From Cubamyces lactineus (lineage: Eukaryota > Basidiomycota > Agaricomycetes > Polyporales > Polyporaceae): a stretch of 64,000 nt of DNA. Below the pieces are notes generated by a model. That model did not search any database. It saw only the letters and a program-made list of their open reading frames with translations, and was not told where the DNA came from. Position 1 is the first letter of the stretch. Every line of letters starts with the position of its first letter. A program made the translations under genes and the position numbers. The stretch lies in assembly GCA_022376465.1 (NCBI GenBank), contig JACDTU010000014.1, positions 372,001 to 436,000 of the forward strand. Reading direction: 5' to 3'. Shown one piece after another: positions 23,165 to 34,985 of this stretch.

Positions 23165-26100
23165 GAATCAGCTGTGTCCTGGCTAACCTAAGTGGCGAGT
23201 AGATTAGCTGATTCCGAATAACTCACCTCAAGGCTTCCACGGTGTGGCTGGCCGGCAAGCTCGTCTAGGCAACAAGGAGCTTGAAGGTGTCGTAGTATGG
23301 AAGGACGGTATGACCGACCTATGCGCTGAACCAAGAGACGTACGCAACGATATCCTGCAGGCTTTTGAGATTGAGGTTCTGTTCGGAGGACCTCGGGAGT
23401 GGGGTGCCGGATCTGTACCGGAATCACGAAGCGGCGCTCACAAGTGTGTCGAGACAAAGAAACCTTTCCACTGATCGTCCTAACGCATGCAGGTGTGAGG
23501 AGGATGCGACACACCCGAGAACAATAGTTGCAATGGCGAAATTCCCTGTTAAGCTGGATGTATCGATGAGGTTCAGTTCACCCGAGTGTATCGCTAAGGA
23601 CATTGCGGTATGAACATACCTGCTTTCAAAACTGTGAATCGTGAGCCACCATCCGGAGATTCGGCGGAATGATGGGGTCAAGGGTCGTCAGGAAGCGTTG
23701 GCGGGAGGAGAATGCCCCAAGGAAACTGCGAAGGTCGACTTACGAGAGCATCCGCGCGCTTTTATACGTGCCGCAGAGGCAGCTGTGGCCTATCAGATGG
23801 ACGGGAAAACAATGCGGAAAGCGTGTTGCAAGATCACCGGCTCATTACATCACCGTTGCTGTAGGGTTGCTACAGTGCGAACGTGGCGGAGTAGAGGAGC
23901 GTTTGCGCTTCCAGCGTAGAGCTCGCGTTCCCTCCGCCGATGTAGTGGGCACCGCCGGAAGAGTGGAAGACGAGCATTGCCCGGTGGCAGTAGCCTATTT
24001 TCAGGCCGCGTGGTCTCGTTCATGTGAGCCTCGTGGCTCTCGCGTGCCCTCGGATGGCTCGGTGACCAACGGCGATACCGGACTGAACTGGTGGTTGCAC
24101 AGAGCTGCGTGCGAGCTGCGGTACCGGCCAACAAGCCGCACTATCCGTCTCGCCCGTAAGCGTTGTTATAGCTGCGATGTCAGAACGTCGTTGCCCCAAG
24201 CGTCAGATCATTCGCCTCCTCCCCGCAGATGTTCCTGAAAGTGGAAGCTAGCTCCGGCACTGATCTCGAAGCGGGATGGAACGCCAATGATGGACACACC
24301 TTCTCACTTCGCCCTTCATCAGCGACGGCCGCCAGACGAGAGCCTGAGAGAGATGTCACATTGGGTCTTCCCAAAGATACCGAGAGCCCCATATGCCATT
24401 CTTCGGCATACACCGCAGCGATGAGAAGTTTATCCGAGATAGACAAACTATAAGAACCTATGGCATGCGCAATCATGAAGGAAACGATAGTCACTGACAA
24501 AAGGTACTAGTGCGAATCTGTGGGAAACACATACCATTCTCAAAAATGCCGACAAATCCCCAGAGCGCAACGATGGAACATGATTGAGCCTGGGCAGCCG
24601 AGGATACTCCCAGACTGTAACAGTGACATTGAAGTCGAGAATGATTGGACGCACAGCGAGAACGCGCGCGTAGATGAATCAGGGCCCAGTCCATTCGTGT
24701 CGAGTGATTGTACCCAGGCTCACCTCCGTCCCCGCGTCATAGCGGAGAACTGCATGAAGTCATACAATGATGGTCCAGAAAAAGAAGGATCCTCATTGTA
24801 CCACGGCGTTGAGTGAAGGCTTGTTGCCACGTCATGGCGACAGAACCGTTGGAGTTGCGACTTGACGCACGTGGAATGTTTTTCCTCGGTGCTTCCCGTG
24901 TCGTTGAGAAATACAAGCCTTTCTGGACGCACGGGACCCATTCGACGACGGGATCTGCGCAGACGCGAGGGACTCTACCGGTATTCATAACTTATTCAGG
25001 AATCGAGGGAGTTGCGCTCCAAGTTCAGTACATACGATATCACACAGTGTGATCATACCTTCTCCCTCAATAGGTGAAAATGAGAGCGGTTGGTTAGTTC
25101 AGGAGAATAGCGTGCACATGGCGTCGTGAGTCGTACTTGTGTTCTGGAGCGTGCGATTTGACAACTGTGACGCAACTTCTATATCTCTCTTGGACGGAAA
25201 CGGTCTGTGATCTCTGTCCAGAAAGTAGTATCAGCGTTTTGTGCAACAACTCGGCCTGAACGGGGACACGAAATCTTTTGATTCGGACGCGACTAGCCTG
25301 AGCGTACCTGTCCGAGTCGTACAATCCATGAAGCTCGTGTTGATGGATTTCAAGAATTGGCATCTAGGATGAGTCTCATTGCGGCAAGACTGCAAAAAGC
25401 TCTCTCTATGTTGGACTCAATCCTGACGATGTTGCCCTCGTGAGCGGCCGACGCTAGCGTTTGCACAAAATGAAGGAGAAGGCCCATGATGATGCATAAC
25501 ATTACTCGCCGGTAGTCGAGCGCTCATAGAGTGTCAACAGCGGCATGGGCGCTTATGTACTCTATCGTGTGACTCAATCCGAAGATCTGAACTCGCTTGT
25601 TGAAGCTTTGAAGCGCGGCCATGAGCAAGATAATTCTGGTCGGAGCAGCATTTGGCTTATGATAAATCACCTAACAGTTCTTAGCACCGTCCAACCAGTC
25701 TCCATACCCTTCGACGGGCGGGGATGTGGTAGGACGTTACGGTGCCTGCAAAGACATGGCACTCAGTGCGACATCAGGGCACCGCGGTGTGCCCGGGCTG
25801 GGCTGGGTACGTGTGATTCTCTTGTTTAGAGGGACTGCCCATCGTGGGGAGTTGAAAATGTGATCCTCCTTCCTCCCTTACGTTATTTCTAGGCGGTGTT
25901 CTACTTTATGTATCATGGGACATGGCTCCAGCCTCCTACTAACGTACTTATACTGGTGCTCAATGCGACATTAGGACACCGCAGCCACGCTGGAAGCCTC
26001 GCCGCGATCCAAGGCCTTGTCAGCGGTGTGCAGCATAGTCAAACCTCGGACGAGACGCCGGCCATGCGGTCGACCGCCGAGGCATGCTCCATTAATTCTT

Positions 26101-26524
26101 GGTAAGGTTTCTCGGGCAGGGATCGGTATTCGAGAAACACTCATTTTCACCATGTGCTTTTAGATCTCTGCGTTCGTATACTCCGTCGAGCCCCCTGTCT
26201 GCACCAACCGTGCCCGGTTTACGATAGATGGACCTCAAGGGACCGCATACCTTGATTGCTACAATACCAGTCAACCAGCACTGCAGACTCCATAAGATGC
26301 TCTGCGACTCGCTCGAGTGAGCTGCTTCGCCATTGATCCTAGTCGGCTCACGCGGCGTTCATCGGCTTTGCCATGCGAAGGGATGGCGAAGGGCGCTCTC
26401 AGGTTCCTCAGCCTCTATCCGTATGCCAGGTGCCAGCGATGCGAGAGGGCGGTATATAGCCTCCTCAGCAATTCTTCCTGCCGCCAATTATCTCCCCACC
26501 TGCAGTGTTGCTCTCAGAGACGGA
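23165..26524. other. Gene-poor region of 3.4 kb
   Basis: The longest stretch without a convincing gene. Many short open frames on both strands, none with family motifs or a plausible exon chain. A minus-strand TATAAAAG at 23759-23766 lies upstream of a short frame (starting near 23600) with one hydrophobic segment, so a decayed or species-specific small gene is possible. No terminal repeats, reverse transcriptase or transposase motifs found. Confidence 0.4.
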
Positions 26525-27547
26525 ATGTCACCTCGCGTGTGGTTCAGTGAGTCCACAATCTCCTGTATGTTTCATCCGGCTAATCATGAGATGTAGTTAC
26601 CGGCTCCGCCAACGGCTTCGGAAGGTTCCTCACCGAACACGTCCTCTCGCAAGGCGAGGTAGTCGTCGCGACCGCGCGTCGCACGTCTCCTCTCGACGAT
26701 CTCAAAACCAAGTACCCCTCCGACCGCCTTATGGTTGTGAAGGTGGACGTGAGCAACTCGCGCGAGATTGCAGACGCCTTCGCGCAAGTCAAGGCAGCGT
26801 TCGGCCGCCTCGACGTCGTTGTGAACAACGCTGGATGGGGTGTGTTCGGCGAGGTCGAGGCTGTGCGTGAAGAAGATGCTCGCGCGATGTTCGACACGAA
26901 CTTTTGGGGAGCTGTCAACGTCTCGCGTGAAGCGGTCAAGTTCTTCCGCGAGGTAAACGCACCGGGAGTCGGGGGACGTCTCTTGCAAATCTCCTCGTTG
27001 CTTGGGGTCGGTGGTGGTCCTGGTGTAGGCTTCTACTCCGCCACAAAGTTCGGTGGGTCCTCCCCGCGTACTGGCATTGACGATGTACATGCAATACTAA
27101 CGTCTCTATGCAGCTCTCGAAGGCGTTTCCGAGTCCCTCGCCGCGGAGCTCGACCCAGCCTGGAACATCAAGGTAAGCACTAAGCTATTGCGCAACCTAA
27201 ACAGCTGCCTGACGTTTTCGTGCTGCATGCAGGTCACCATTATTGAACCTGGCGGCTACCGCACAGACGGCTTGAGCAAAGTACAGTGGGCTACCGCTCA
27301 CCCAGCGTATGCCAACCCCGAACTTCCGGCGACCAAGATGCGTGGGTTCTGGGACAAGATATCGCCCTCAGGCGACCCACGGAAGGCAGCGAAAAGCTTC
27401 TACGAGATCGCCTCTCTACCCGATCCGCCTCTTCATTTACCGTTGGGCAAGGATGCTATTGCGAAAGTCAGAGGCAAGATAGCCTCCCTCAGTTCTGATA
27501 CCAACAAATACGAGTATTTGTCCCAGGACTTGGAGCTAGATCAATAA
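26525..27547 (+). CDS. Classical short-chain dehydrogenase/reductase, 283 aa
   Basis: NAD(P)-dependent oxidoreductase of the classical SDR family. Exons 26525-26546 (22 nt), 26597-27052, 27114-27172 and 27233-27547 give 283 residues. The cofactor loop TGSANGFG is at 9-16, the NNAG motif is in VVVNNAGWG, Ser sits in LLQISS, and the active-site pair is Tyr154/Lys158 in YSATKF. The short first exon is needed to complete the first beta strand (VWFITG). The C-terminal third (EPGGYRTDG onward) matches the SDRs often annotated as ketoreductase or hydroxysteroid-type. Substrate unknown. It is not a copy of the SDR pair at 29-33 kb. Confidence 0.9.
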
Positions 27548-27700
27548 GGGGGCCAGCAGAACTTTTATGTAGAGATGCTGTGATATATCACGTACGCATA
27601 TGAAATGAACCCTCTCTGGGCACGCCGCTAACAAGGGTCATGTTTCGTACCAAGTAGACTGTCGCAGCTTCGCGTCGTGATGTGGATGCGAACAAAAAGC

Positions 27701-27772
27701 TTCCGACACGGGGAATCGAACCCCGGGCTATCGCGTGAGAGGCGATAATGTTAGCCACTACACCATATCGGA
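27701..27772 (-). tRNA. tRNA-Glu(CTC): tRNA-Glu (anticodon CTC), second copy
   Basis: Identical over 72 nt to the gene at 4072-4143, with the same anticodon loop and a minus-strand run of five T after the 3' end. Outside the tRNA and its few terminator bases the flanks differ, so this is gene-family homogeneity rather than a recent large duplication. Confidence 0.95.
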
Positions 27773-27989
27773 CTACCCATATAAAAGTTATCAACGTACA
27801 TATGCTATTGAGATTCCAGGCAAATCAATCAAAGTTCAGTCATGACCTCAGCGTGGTCATACGGAATCCGGTGATACCAAAGCACAGGTTCCTGATGACC
27901 CATGTCTAAGATGGCTCGATAATAATATACAGGCGTAGTGGAGAGGCTGGAGAAGTGAGAAGCGCAGAAGAGCCTAGGGTAGAAGGTCG

Positions 27990-28730
27990 CTACTCGAGCT
28001 TCTCCAGTTGTTCAAGCCGTGCCAAGACCACATCTTTGCTCGTCTCCTCGATCTCTCCTGCGAGGAACACCTCGTCTAGGATCGCGTATACCTGAGGATC
28101 GTCAAGTTAAAGGTCTCAAGGAGGCATTAAACGCGCGCACCTTGTAGAAGTTGAACACAAGGTCTAGCTCGCATACGTTGTCAAAGAATGAGTCTGAGTG
28201 AATGAGTAGTTAGGCTTCCGTTACACCCTCGCCGAATTCCGTAAATGTCACGGCCGAGCACATACCGAGGACCTCGACAAAGAGATGGATGGCTTCCAGG
28301 TATGCGAGCTCATTGTCGTTCGCGTCGACACAGATGCAGAAGAACAGTCCGGCGTAACGGCGGTACACGATCTTGTGGTTCCGGAACTGCGCGCAGATGC
28401 ATAGTGTTCCAGCGACTGACGGACACGATGCGGAAATGGAGGGGGAGAACGTACCTCAACGAAGTTCGACTGGTACTTCTGGTCTCGCGGAGCGACCAGT
28501 CGGTGCACCTCTCCTCTCAACCGCACCTACTCCAGGTAGTGCGGTTCAGCCTCGATACTCCGAGCACGTAGAAGGACGGCGGACCTTCTCGTCATCATCA
28601 TACGGCACATACCATTTAGAGAGTCGGGTCTTTCCCTGCCGGTTCTGTCGTTGCCCATCCTCCTGCGTCAAGCTTTGGACCTGCATTCAACGAAGCCGGC
28701 ACCAACCTGGACCAGGATGAAGCGAATCAT
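27990..28730 (-). CDS. APS2: AP-2 complex sigma (small) subunit
   Basis: Small subunit of the AP-2 clathrin adaptor at the plasma membrane. Exons 28730-28707, 28644-28585, 28526-28455, 28386-28266, 28193-28141 and 28091-27990 give 143 residues, the standard sigma2 length. The sequence starts [16 protein letters not shown], continues with [11 protein letters not shown], the Arg/Val-rich [14 protein letters not shown], and ends [12 protein letters not shown]. Together these distinguish sigma2 from sigma1. The dileucine-motif binding residues of the family lie in these conserved blocks. Six short exons for 143 codons is extreme fragmentation even here. Confidence 0.95.
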
Positions 28731-29221
28731 TCTGGCACTAGTATTCGAGTAGTGGCTTGCAGCCCAGGCACGTCCGGGTAGTAGGGTATACTGGACAGAA
28801 CGCTAGTCGTTGGAGAGGGCCAGGCGAAGACGGATTCAGGGGAAGTGCCAGTGAATACGGGATGAAGGCAGCTTACAAGAGAGGTCTGCGGGGATTCGGC
28901 GTCAGGCGCTAGGCGTCTACTGAGCAGCTACGCGCTCACGTGCAGCAAGCTCGCGAGCCACGGGGAACGAGTCCATCGCCGCGAACGCACATGTACGAGG
29001 TTCGCAATAGCTCGCGACGGGTGAATGGGTACGTTTAATCCTCGATTTATTCTCAAATAGTATAGCCATGTAAGACATCGTGATAAGCCGCGCAACGTAC
29101 GAAGCCAGCCCCAGGTGAGCAAAACGACATGATGCAAGTGTACCCCACTGCTTCAATGCTAAAATATACTGAAGCACATACTAAACGTGGAACGCGTGCT
29201 TAGGAAACGTAGGCAGAGGTT
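28731..29221. other. Intergenic region
   Basis: About 490 nt between the AP-2 sigma start and the SDR-A stop, both on the minus strand. It holds the AP-2 promoter. No gene seen. Confidence 0.45.
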
Positions 29222-30600
29222 TTATACTCTGGCATGGGAGACCTCGAAAGCCCTTACTTGCTCCTCGAGCCAATCCCACAAGCGCTGTCCGATCTTGGGG
29301 TCGTACGCCTCAGGTCGGCACTTGCCTAGACGCGCCCAGGGAATGAGGAACTAGCAAATGGGCCAGTGAGTTCGCAGCCAGCACGAGACTATCACCCGCA
29401 CATACCTCGCCGTTATACTCGAGTGCCTCGGGCATTGTTCCAGCAAAGAGCTGGGTAAGAGCACCATACGGCGCCGGGTATAGTATGAGGTTCTAAGCGA
29501 CGACGAAGCGGTAGTCAGCGAGCGGTGCCGGGCTATTCGTGAAATGCTCTGGAGAACACACCATCATCTTGAGCGCGAGCGGCGAGACATGGCGCTGCAA
29601 ATCGGTGCGGATGTTGCCTGTGTTGCTAGAGTCAACATCGCAACAACTCGTAGGGAAGAGCAAGAATTACCTGGGTTGACAGATATCGAGATAATGCCCT
29701 TGTCCCCGAACCGCTTTGCAATCTGGTTTGCGAGGACGACATCTGCCTATTGAGATCATGGTCGGTCAAATACTGCACAGATCAAACGAGTGATTAGACT
29801 CACAAACTTGCTCTGATTGTATAGAGTCTCGGTAGACGCCTTCCTACGCTGAGGAGTGTCCTTCAGCGTATCCCAGTTAATCGTATCGATGTATGCTGAA
29901 GAAGAGGACGTTGTGACCACACGAGTGTGATGATCGGGAGAAGATGCTACGCCGGCGATGAGAGCGGGAATGAGCAACTTGGTGAAATAGAAGGGGCCGA
30001 GGACGCTCGTGCCGAACTGGAGGTCGTAGCCGTCCTTGGTAGTCATCGTGATCGGCGGCCACATCACTCCACTAGTAGCATTTCAATTCATCGGATTCTG
30101 CGATTCGCAGGAAGGGGGAGACGTACGCGTTGTTGAAGAGGATGTGGAGTTCGGGCTCCTTGCTGAGGAATTCTTGGGCCGCCTTCTTCACAGACGCGAG
30201 ACTGGAAAGGTCGAGTTCAAGGAAAATGGCCTCCTCGCCCGTCGCCTGCTTCAAGGATGCAATAGCTGACAGAGCCTTGTCCTTGCTCCTAGCCGCCAGG
30301 TATACCTTGGCGTTGTGCGCCAACAGCACCTGTTAAGTCCGACGTCAGGGTATGACTGTATGCATGTGCTCGAGGACCGACGTACCTTGATAGTCTCATG
30401 GCCAATACCGGCATTTCCACCTAGAAATTTATTGTAAAAGTCAACGGAACATCCATGATCTGATTCACAGCAGGATTCCACTTACCAGTGACGATCACCA
30501 CTCGGCCGGTGAGGTTAGGGATCTGGCTGACACTGAACTTGGCTTTCGGAGGGAACAATTGGGCCACTACCGCGCGGTGTCGCTGAAAGCTGCTTGGCAT
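29222..30600 (-). CDS. Retinol-dehydrogenase-like SDR, copy A
   Basis: SDR of the RDH12/WWOX-like group common in fungi. Eight exons: 30600-30486, 30420-30386, 30329-30127, 30071-29804, 29746-29671, 29617-29562, 29492-29406, 29350-29222, giving 322 residues. The cofactor motif TGGNAGIG is at 38-45, the structural NNAG is in HILFNNAG, Ser residues lie in TTSSSS, and Tyr202/Lys206 in YNQSKF form the active site. No membrane anchor is obvious. Exons 2 to 8 have exactly the same lengths as in copy B (35, 203, 268, 76, 56, 87, 129 nt). Substrate unknown; relatives reduce aldehydes or ketones with NADPH. Confidence 0.92.
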
Positions 30601-30698
30601 GATTGTCCGGTGAAGTTCGATGAGATGGAGAGTAGCAGGTTCGGGAGAGTGTGAGAAGCGTTGTGGTTGAGTGACTACGTCCGACCACAGGCAGAGTC

Positions 30699-30706
30699 CT
30701 TTTATA
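30699..30706 (-). promoter_or_regulatory. TATA box of SDR copy A
   Basis: Minus-strand TATAAAAG about 100 nt upstream of the ATG at 30600. SDR copy B has a weaker TATAAGG at the matching place. Confidence 0.5.
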
Positions 30707-30939
30707 CATGACCTCGATCTCCCCAGTCTGAGGGTGCCGGTGAGAGAATTTGGAGAAGGCCGCCGACGCGCGTCGTCAACCATACTGCATCGACTAGAGG
30801 CATACCCATTCGTGTCCTATCCGCACGAGCATAGGTATTGATAGAGAACGTCCTCACTGCAGGTGGCTGGCCTGCAAAGGATAATCAAGAATCGTCAGCG
30901 CTGTGCTGCGCGAACGAGCCCTGACGAATCCGCGATCAA

Positions 30940-31437
30940 GTGGCTCGAAATCACCCGTGTGGCGGTGCCATTCTCGAGAGTCCGCACTGGGCGCTTACCC
31001 TTTCCCCATCGCCGGTCGGAATTCCACCCGCAGAGGTGGCCCAAAGAGGAATCGCCGAGCGGGATGAGTGCGAAGAGTCCGCACAGCTGTTGGCCAATTT
31101 TGCTGACGAACGTGTGTACGTCGCGGGACCATCCTGCTAACCGAGATCCCCAGTAGAGTTTGGCCCGGCTCCGAGCCCGGAATGGTGATACGAGCCGCTG
31201 CTAGTAGTACTGGTATGTACATGCCGAGTTCATGTATCCGCGGTCGCCTCGGAAAATTGGCCAGCAGCCAGACCGTTGAGGAGAGCCACGCGGCACACAA
31301 GGGATCGTCAGCTGGAATGTACAAGGTAGCTGGCGTTCGTCGATGGGAAGGTAACAAACCAACATATCACAAACATCAAAACTTGAACATCCGTCTACAT
31401 ACGGCGAGCGTACAACTACAACCAAAAGTCTCTTGAA
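30940..31437. repeat. Upstream part of segmental duplication, copy A
   Basis: This non-coding stretch aligns by eye, in patches and in the same order, with about 33690-34243. Examples are GGGCGCTTACCC (about 31003 and 33749), the GTCGCCTC...CAGCCAGAC block (about 31243 and 34031), and ACATATCACAA...ACATACGG (about 31361 and 34161). So the tandem duplication that made the SDR pair also copied at least 0.8 kb of upstream DNA. 31438-31951, between this block and the 3' end of copy B, shows no gene. Confidence 0.65.
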
Positions 31438-31951
31438 TGGGATGCTTGTCAAGGAGCGACGTAGCATGTAGAGACTAGTATAACAACAAACGACGACCCT
31501 GGCCGCGGAGCACCAACGCAATAAGCGGCGATGAGGGAAAAAGACCTCCGAAAGAAACGGAGGAAAAGCAGAGGGCATCAATGACCTGCTAGAGGACCTG
31601 GCAGGCAAATCAAAAACGGTGCGGAGGGAAATTGGGAGGATCAGGAACAAGCGTGCGCAACCATCGTAAACAGATGTCCGAGTCTTGAATGAATCGCAGC
31701 CCGAGGTTCAGGATGAGTTTATAGACACTGACGCGCGAAGGTGTCAGCTTGCGACGATGGGTGTGCCGTGAAGGCTCGAGCTCTCATTGGAAACGCACGA
31801 CAATGTAGATCATTTCGACGAGAAAACAATATATTCAGTTCGAAGCGAACAACACCAGAGGTATCTATTACATTCATTACTCGAACATACAATAACTAGC
31901 AACGGATAGCAGAACGCGGGACGGAGGATCACAGAAACACAGAAACAGTCC

Positions 31952-33331
31952 CTATGCGCTAGCCTGGGACGCCTCGAAGGCCTTGACTTGCTCCTCGAGC
32001 CAGTCCCACAGGCGCTTCCCGATCTCGGGGTCGTACGCCTCAGGCCGGCACTTGCCTGGACGCGCCCATGGGATGAAGAACTGCAGCAAGAGCTGTTCAA
32101 TTTGCGCCTAAAATAGATTGGCGACCCACATACCTCGCCGTTGTAGTTGATCGCATCGGGCATCGTCCCGGCGAAGAGCTGCGTGAGCGCGCCGTATGGT
32201 GCGGGATATAGCATGAGGTTCTACGGGATGACGAGATGACAATCAATCAACGCTGCGGGGCTTTTCGTGAAGTGATCTAGAGCACGTACCATGACCTTCC
32301 GCACGAGCCCTGGGACGTAGCGCTGCAGCTCGGTCCGGATGTTACCTGCGATGCTATCATCAACACTGCAACGACTTGAGAGAAGATGCAAGAAATACCT
32401 GGGTTGACGGATATCGAGATGATACCCTTGTCCCCATACCGCTTCGCGATCTGATTCGCTACGACGACATTTCCCTGTTCAGCGAACATTGATTAGCTGT
32501 AGACAAGAAGAGAGGAGAAGACGGACGCACGAATTTGCTTCGACTGTACAGATCTGGGCCGGACGCCTTCCTACGCTTAGGAGTGTCCTTCAACGTATCC
32601 CAGTGTATCGTATCGAAGTATGCTGCAGAAGAGGATGTCGTGATGACACGAGCATGGTGATCCGGGGACGACGCTGCGCCGGCAATGAGGGCGGGCATGA
32701 GAAGCTCGGTGAAGTAGAAGTGGCCGAGGACGTTCGTGCCGAATTGGAGATCGTATCCGTCTTTGGTGATCGCCGAGACCGGCGGGATCATCACACCACT
32801 AGCAGGGTGTCAGTCGTCGACAAAATGCGATCGCAGCTACGGGGAGACGCACGCGTTGTTGAAGAGAATATGGAGTTCAGGCTCTTTGCTGAGGAATTCT
32901 TTCGCGGCTTTCTTCACAGACGCGAGACTGGACAGGTCGAGTTCGAGGAAGATAGCCTCCTTGCCCGTCGCCTGCTTCAGAGACGCAATAGCCGCTTCTG
33001 CCTTGTCTTTGCTTCTTGACGCCATATATACTTTGGCATTGCGCGGCAACAAGGCCTATTAGGGTCCATATCAGGATGGCTATACGTAAACGCTCGAGGA
33101 CGGGAGTACTTTGATCGTCTCATAGCCAATGCCGACATTCCCGCCTGAGAAACGATCATCAATGTTAATGGAACACCAACAGCGGTTCACAGAACTCTCG
33201 GGCGTACCGGTGACAATAATTACTCGGCCGGTGAGGTCAGGGATCTGGTCGGCACTGAACTTGGGCTTTGGGGGGAAAGACTGCCCCATCAACGTGCCAA
33301 CGCGCTGCATACCAGAGAAAAGGCCGCCCAT
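31952..33331 (-). CDS. Retinol-dehydrogenase-like SDR, copy B
   Basis: Tandem paralogue of SDR copy A, 325 residues from exons 33331-33208, 33144-33110, 33055-32853, 32798-32531, 32474-32399, 32345-32290, 32220-32134 and 32080-31952. Cofactor motif TGGNVGIG at 41-48; active-site Tyr205/Lys209 in YSRSKF. Apart from the first exon (three codons longer) the exon plan is identical to copy A, and even the 69-nt intron before exon 7 has the same length. All catalytic residues are present in both copies, so neither looks like a pseudogene. The N-terminal 25 residues differ most between the copies. Confidence 0.92.
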
Positions 33332-33439
33332 AACTGTCTAGGAAGGCTCGCAGGAGCTGGGGATAGTAGTAGGTTTGGGAGAGTGGGAGAAGGGATGTCG
33401 CGGTGGAAAGTGCGTATTACCATGAGTTGGGTAGAACGT

Positions 33440-33446
33440 CCTTATA
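33440..33446 (-). promoter_or_regulatory. Possible TATA element of SDR copy B
   Basis: Minus-strand TATAAGG about 110 nt upstream of the ATG at 33331. It matches the position of the stronger TATAAAAG of copy A. Confidence 0.4.
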
Positions 33447-33689
33447 TCTATGCTCTGATTCCCAGGACAGACATACCTGGGTGACGACGTGAGAGAAAAT
33501 CAAGAAGCAAGCTGCCGATGCGCGTCGTCATTCGCCACTGAGCATGGGCCGAAGGCATGCGCATTCCTGCTCGCTGTGCTCTTTCCGCCTTATCCGTGCG
33601 GGAAAAAGAATTGGTAGACAGCGTTGTCGGCTGAGCGGCTTGCAAGTGTCTTCGGCGCGATGAGTCCACCTTTACCCAAATGCATCGAA

Positions 33690-34243
33690 TTTGCCCACGT
33701 GGTGGCGGTATTCTTGGACAGACGCCCAATCCGCTTCGGGCGCTTACCCATTCTCCAATGCCGATCGGGATTTCATCCTGCCTCTAGAATCAAATGCTCT
33801 CCAGAGTTGGGCAGAGCCGCGAACAAGCCCTTCGAGCTAGCTGCCGAATGTTCGCTGTGGGTCCATGCTATCCACCCAGATTCCGAAGTGCTTGTCCCGC
33901 TCCGGCTTCGGATGGCTACACGGTCCGGGCTGGCATGACTTCCAAGTCAGGTCGTCCCTGATCGCACCTAGCAGGACGACCGACCTGGGGAAGAAGTTCA
34001 TCGGTAACATCTCAAGCTCATTTATGTATGGTCGCCTCAAGGATCTGATTCGCAGCCAGACGATCGTTGCTAACGAAAGCTAGCACTGGCACACATCACA
34101 CAAAGAGGATAGGCAGCTGGAACAGGGTGACTGGCACCCGTCGATTGGAAGGTACAAACTAGCATATCACAAGCGACACAGCACCCTGCGAGGTCTCCAC
34201 GACCGTCCACATACGGTGAGTGTACAACCCCAAGTCTCCTGCA
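33690..34243. repeat. Upstream part of segmental duplication, copy B
   Basis: Counterpart of 30940-31437. The right border lies within about ten bases of the stop codon of the small secreted protein gene (34252), so the duplicated unit probably began in the 3' flank of that gene. Confidence 0.6.
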
Positions 34244-34251
34244 CACCGCGC

Positions 34252-34797
34252 TCAGTTCGGGAGCGCGTTGATCTGCTGCTGCAGCTGCCCGTACACGGTC
34301 GAGACCGCAGGGCAGCCGACACCAGGGCCGTGGATGTTCTGGAGGGTGACGAGCAGTGCGACGATCCGCGCCTGCTGGTCCGCCTTTGAGCTCCCTGTCG
34401 GGAAGGATACACCGACGCTGGGGTTGTTCACTGCACGTCCCGCTGCGACGTTCGCATTCAGGCTCTGTGTTCCGTTGTATCGTTAGCGCAAATGTCTACG
34501 ATGCAACCCTCACCCTGAAACTCACGGCGATGAACTGGTCCCGTGGGGGAGGGCACGAGCACGGGATTGCGATACCGTTGACACCCTGGCAGTTACTGGG
34601 GAAATCATACGATCAGCGATTCCGACATTGCATAGACAGAGTTATGCGCCGTACCCATGGCCATCGGGGTTGGTACCCGCGACGACGCCAAAGTCGGGGA
34701 CGAGGGCGGGGTCAACACCACGGGCCTGGATGGTAGGGGCGGCCTGAACAGAGGCGAAGGTGGCGGCGGCGAAGAGGAGGACGGTAGAGAACTTCAT
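34252..34797 (-). CDS. Small secreted cysteine-containing protein, 141 aa
   Basis: Predicted secreted protein of unknown function, of a kind that I associate with conserved hypothetical secretome proteins of basidiomycetes. Exons 34797-34655, 34595-34526 and 34464-34252 give 141 residues. A signal peptide covers about 1-20 (MKFSTVLLFAAATFASVQAA), followed by a short region ending in HGN. The mature part has cysteines in GNCQG, PCSCPPP and GVGCP. It ends with a helix-like VYGQLQQQINALPN. Four cysteines could form two disulfides. No enzyme motif. A minus-strand TATATAAG lies at 34978-34985. Confidence 0.85.
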
Positions 34798-34977
34798 GAT
34801 GCTAAGTGGTGTCGAGTGCTTAAGTTCGTGAGGGAAGCGAGATATGCTAGAGAGCGACGGGAGACAGAAAAATGTGCGGAAGAAAGAAGGTGTGTGCGAG
34901 AGAAGGGGTACGCTCTGCGTATAGAAGAAGGTTGAAGACGTTCCAGCTGTCGACTTGAAAGAGCCGTTCGCGAGAGG

Positions 34978-34985
34978 CTTATATA
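34978..34985 (-). promoter_or_regulatory. TATA box of the small secreted protein gene
   Basis: Minus-strand TATATAAG about 180 nt upstream of the ATG at 34797; a leader of about 150 nt would be plausible. Confidence 0.4.

Noticed and set aside
23669..24238. Plus-strand open frame of 189 codons
   Set aside because: Composition is extremely Arg/Ser/Pro-rich as expected from GC-rich non-coding DNA; no domain and no plausible exon partner.
16755..33331. Secondary-metabolite gene cluster
   Set aside because: ThDP enzymes and SDRs are interrupted by F-box, tRNA and AP-2 genes, and no backbone enzyme (PKS, NRPS, terpene cyclase) is present.
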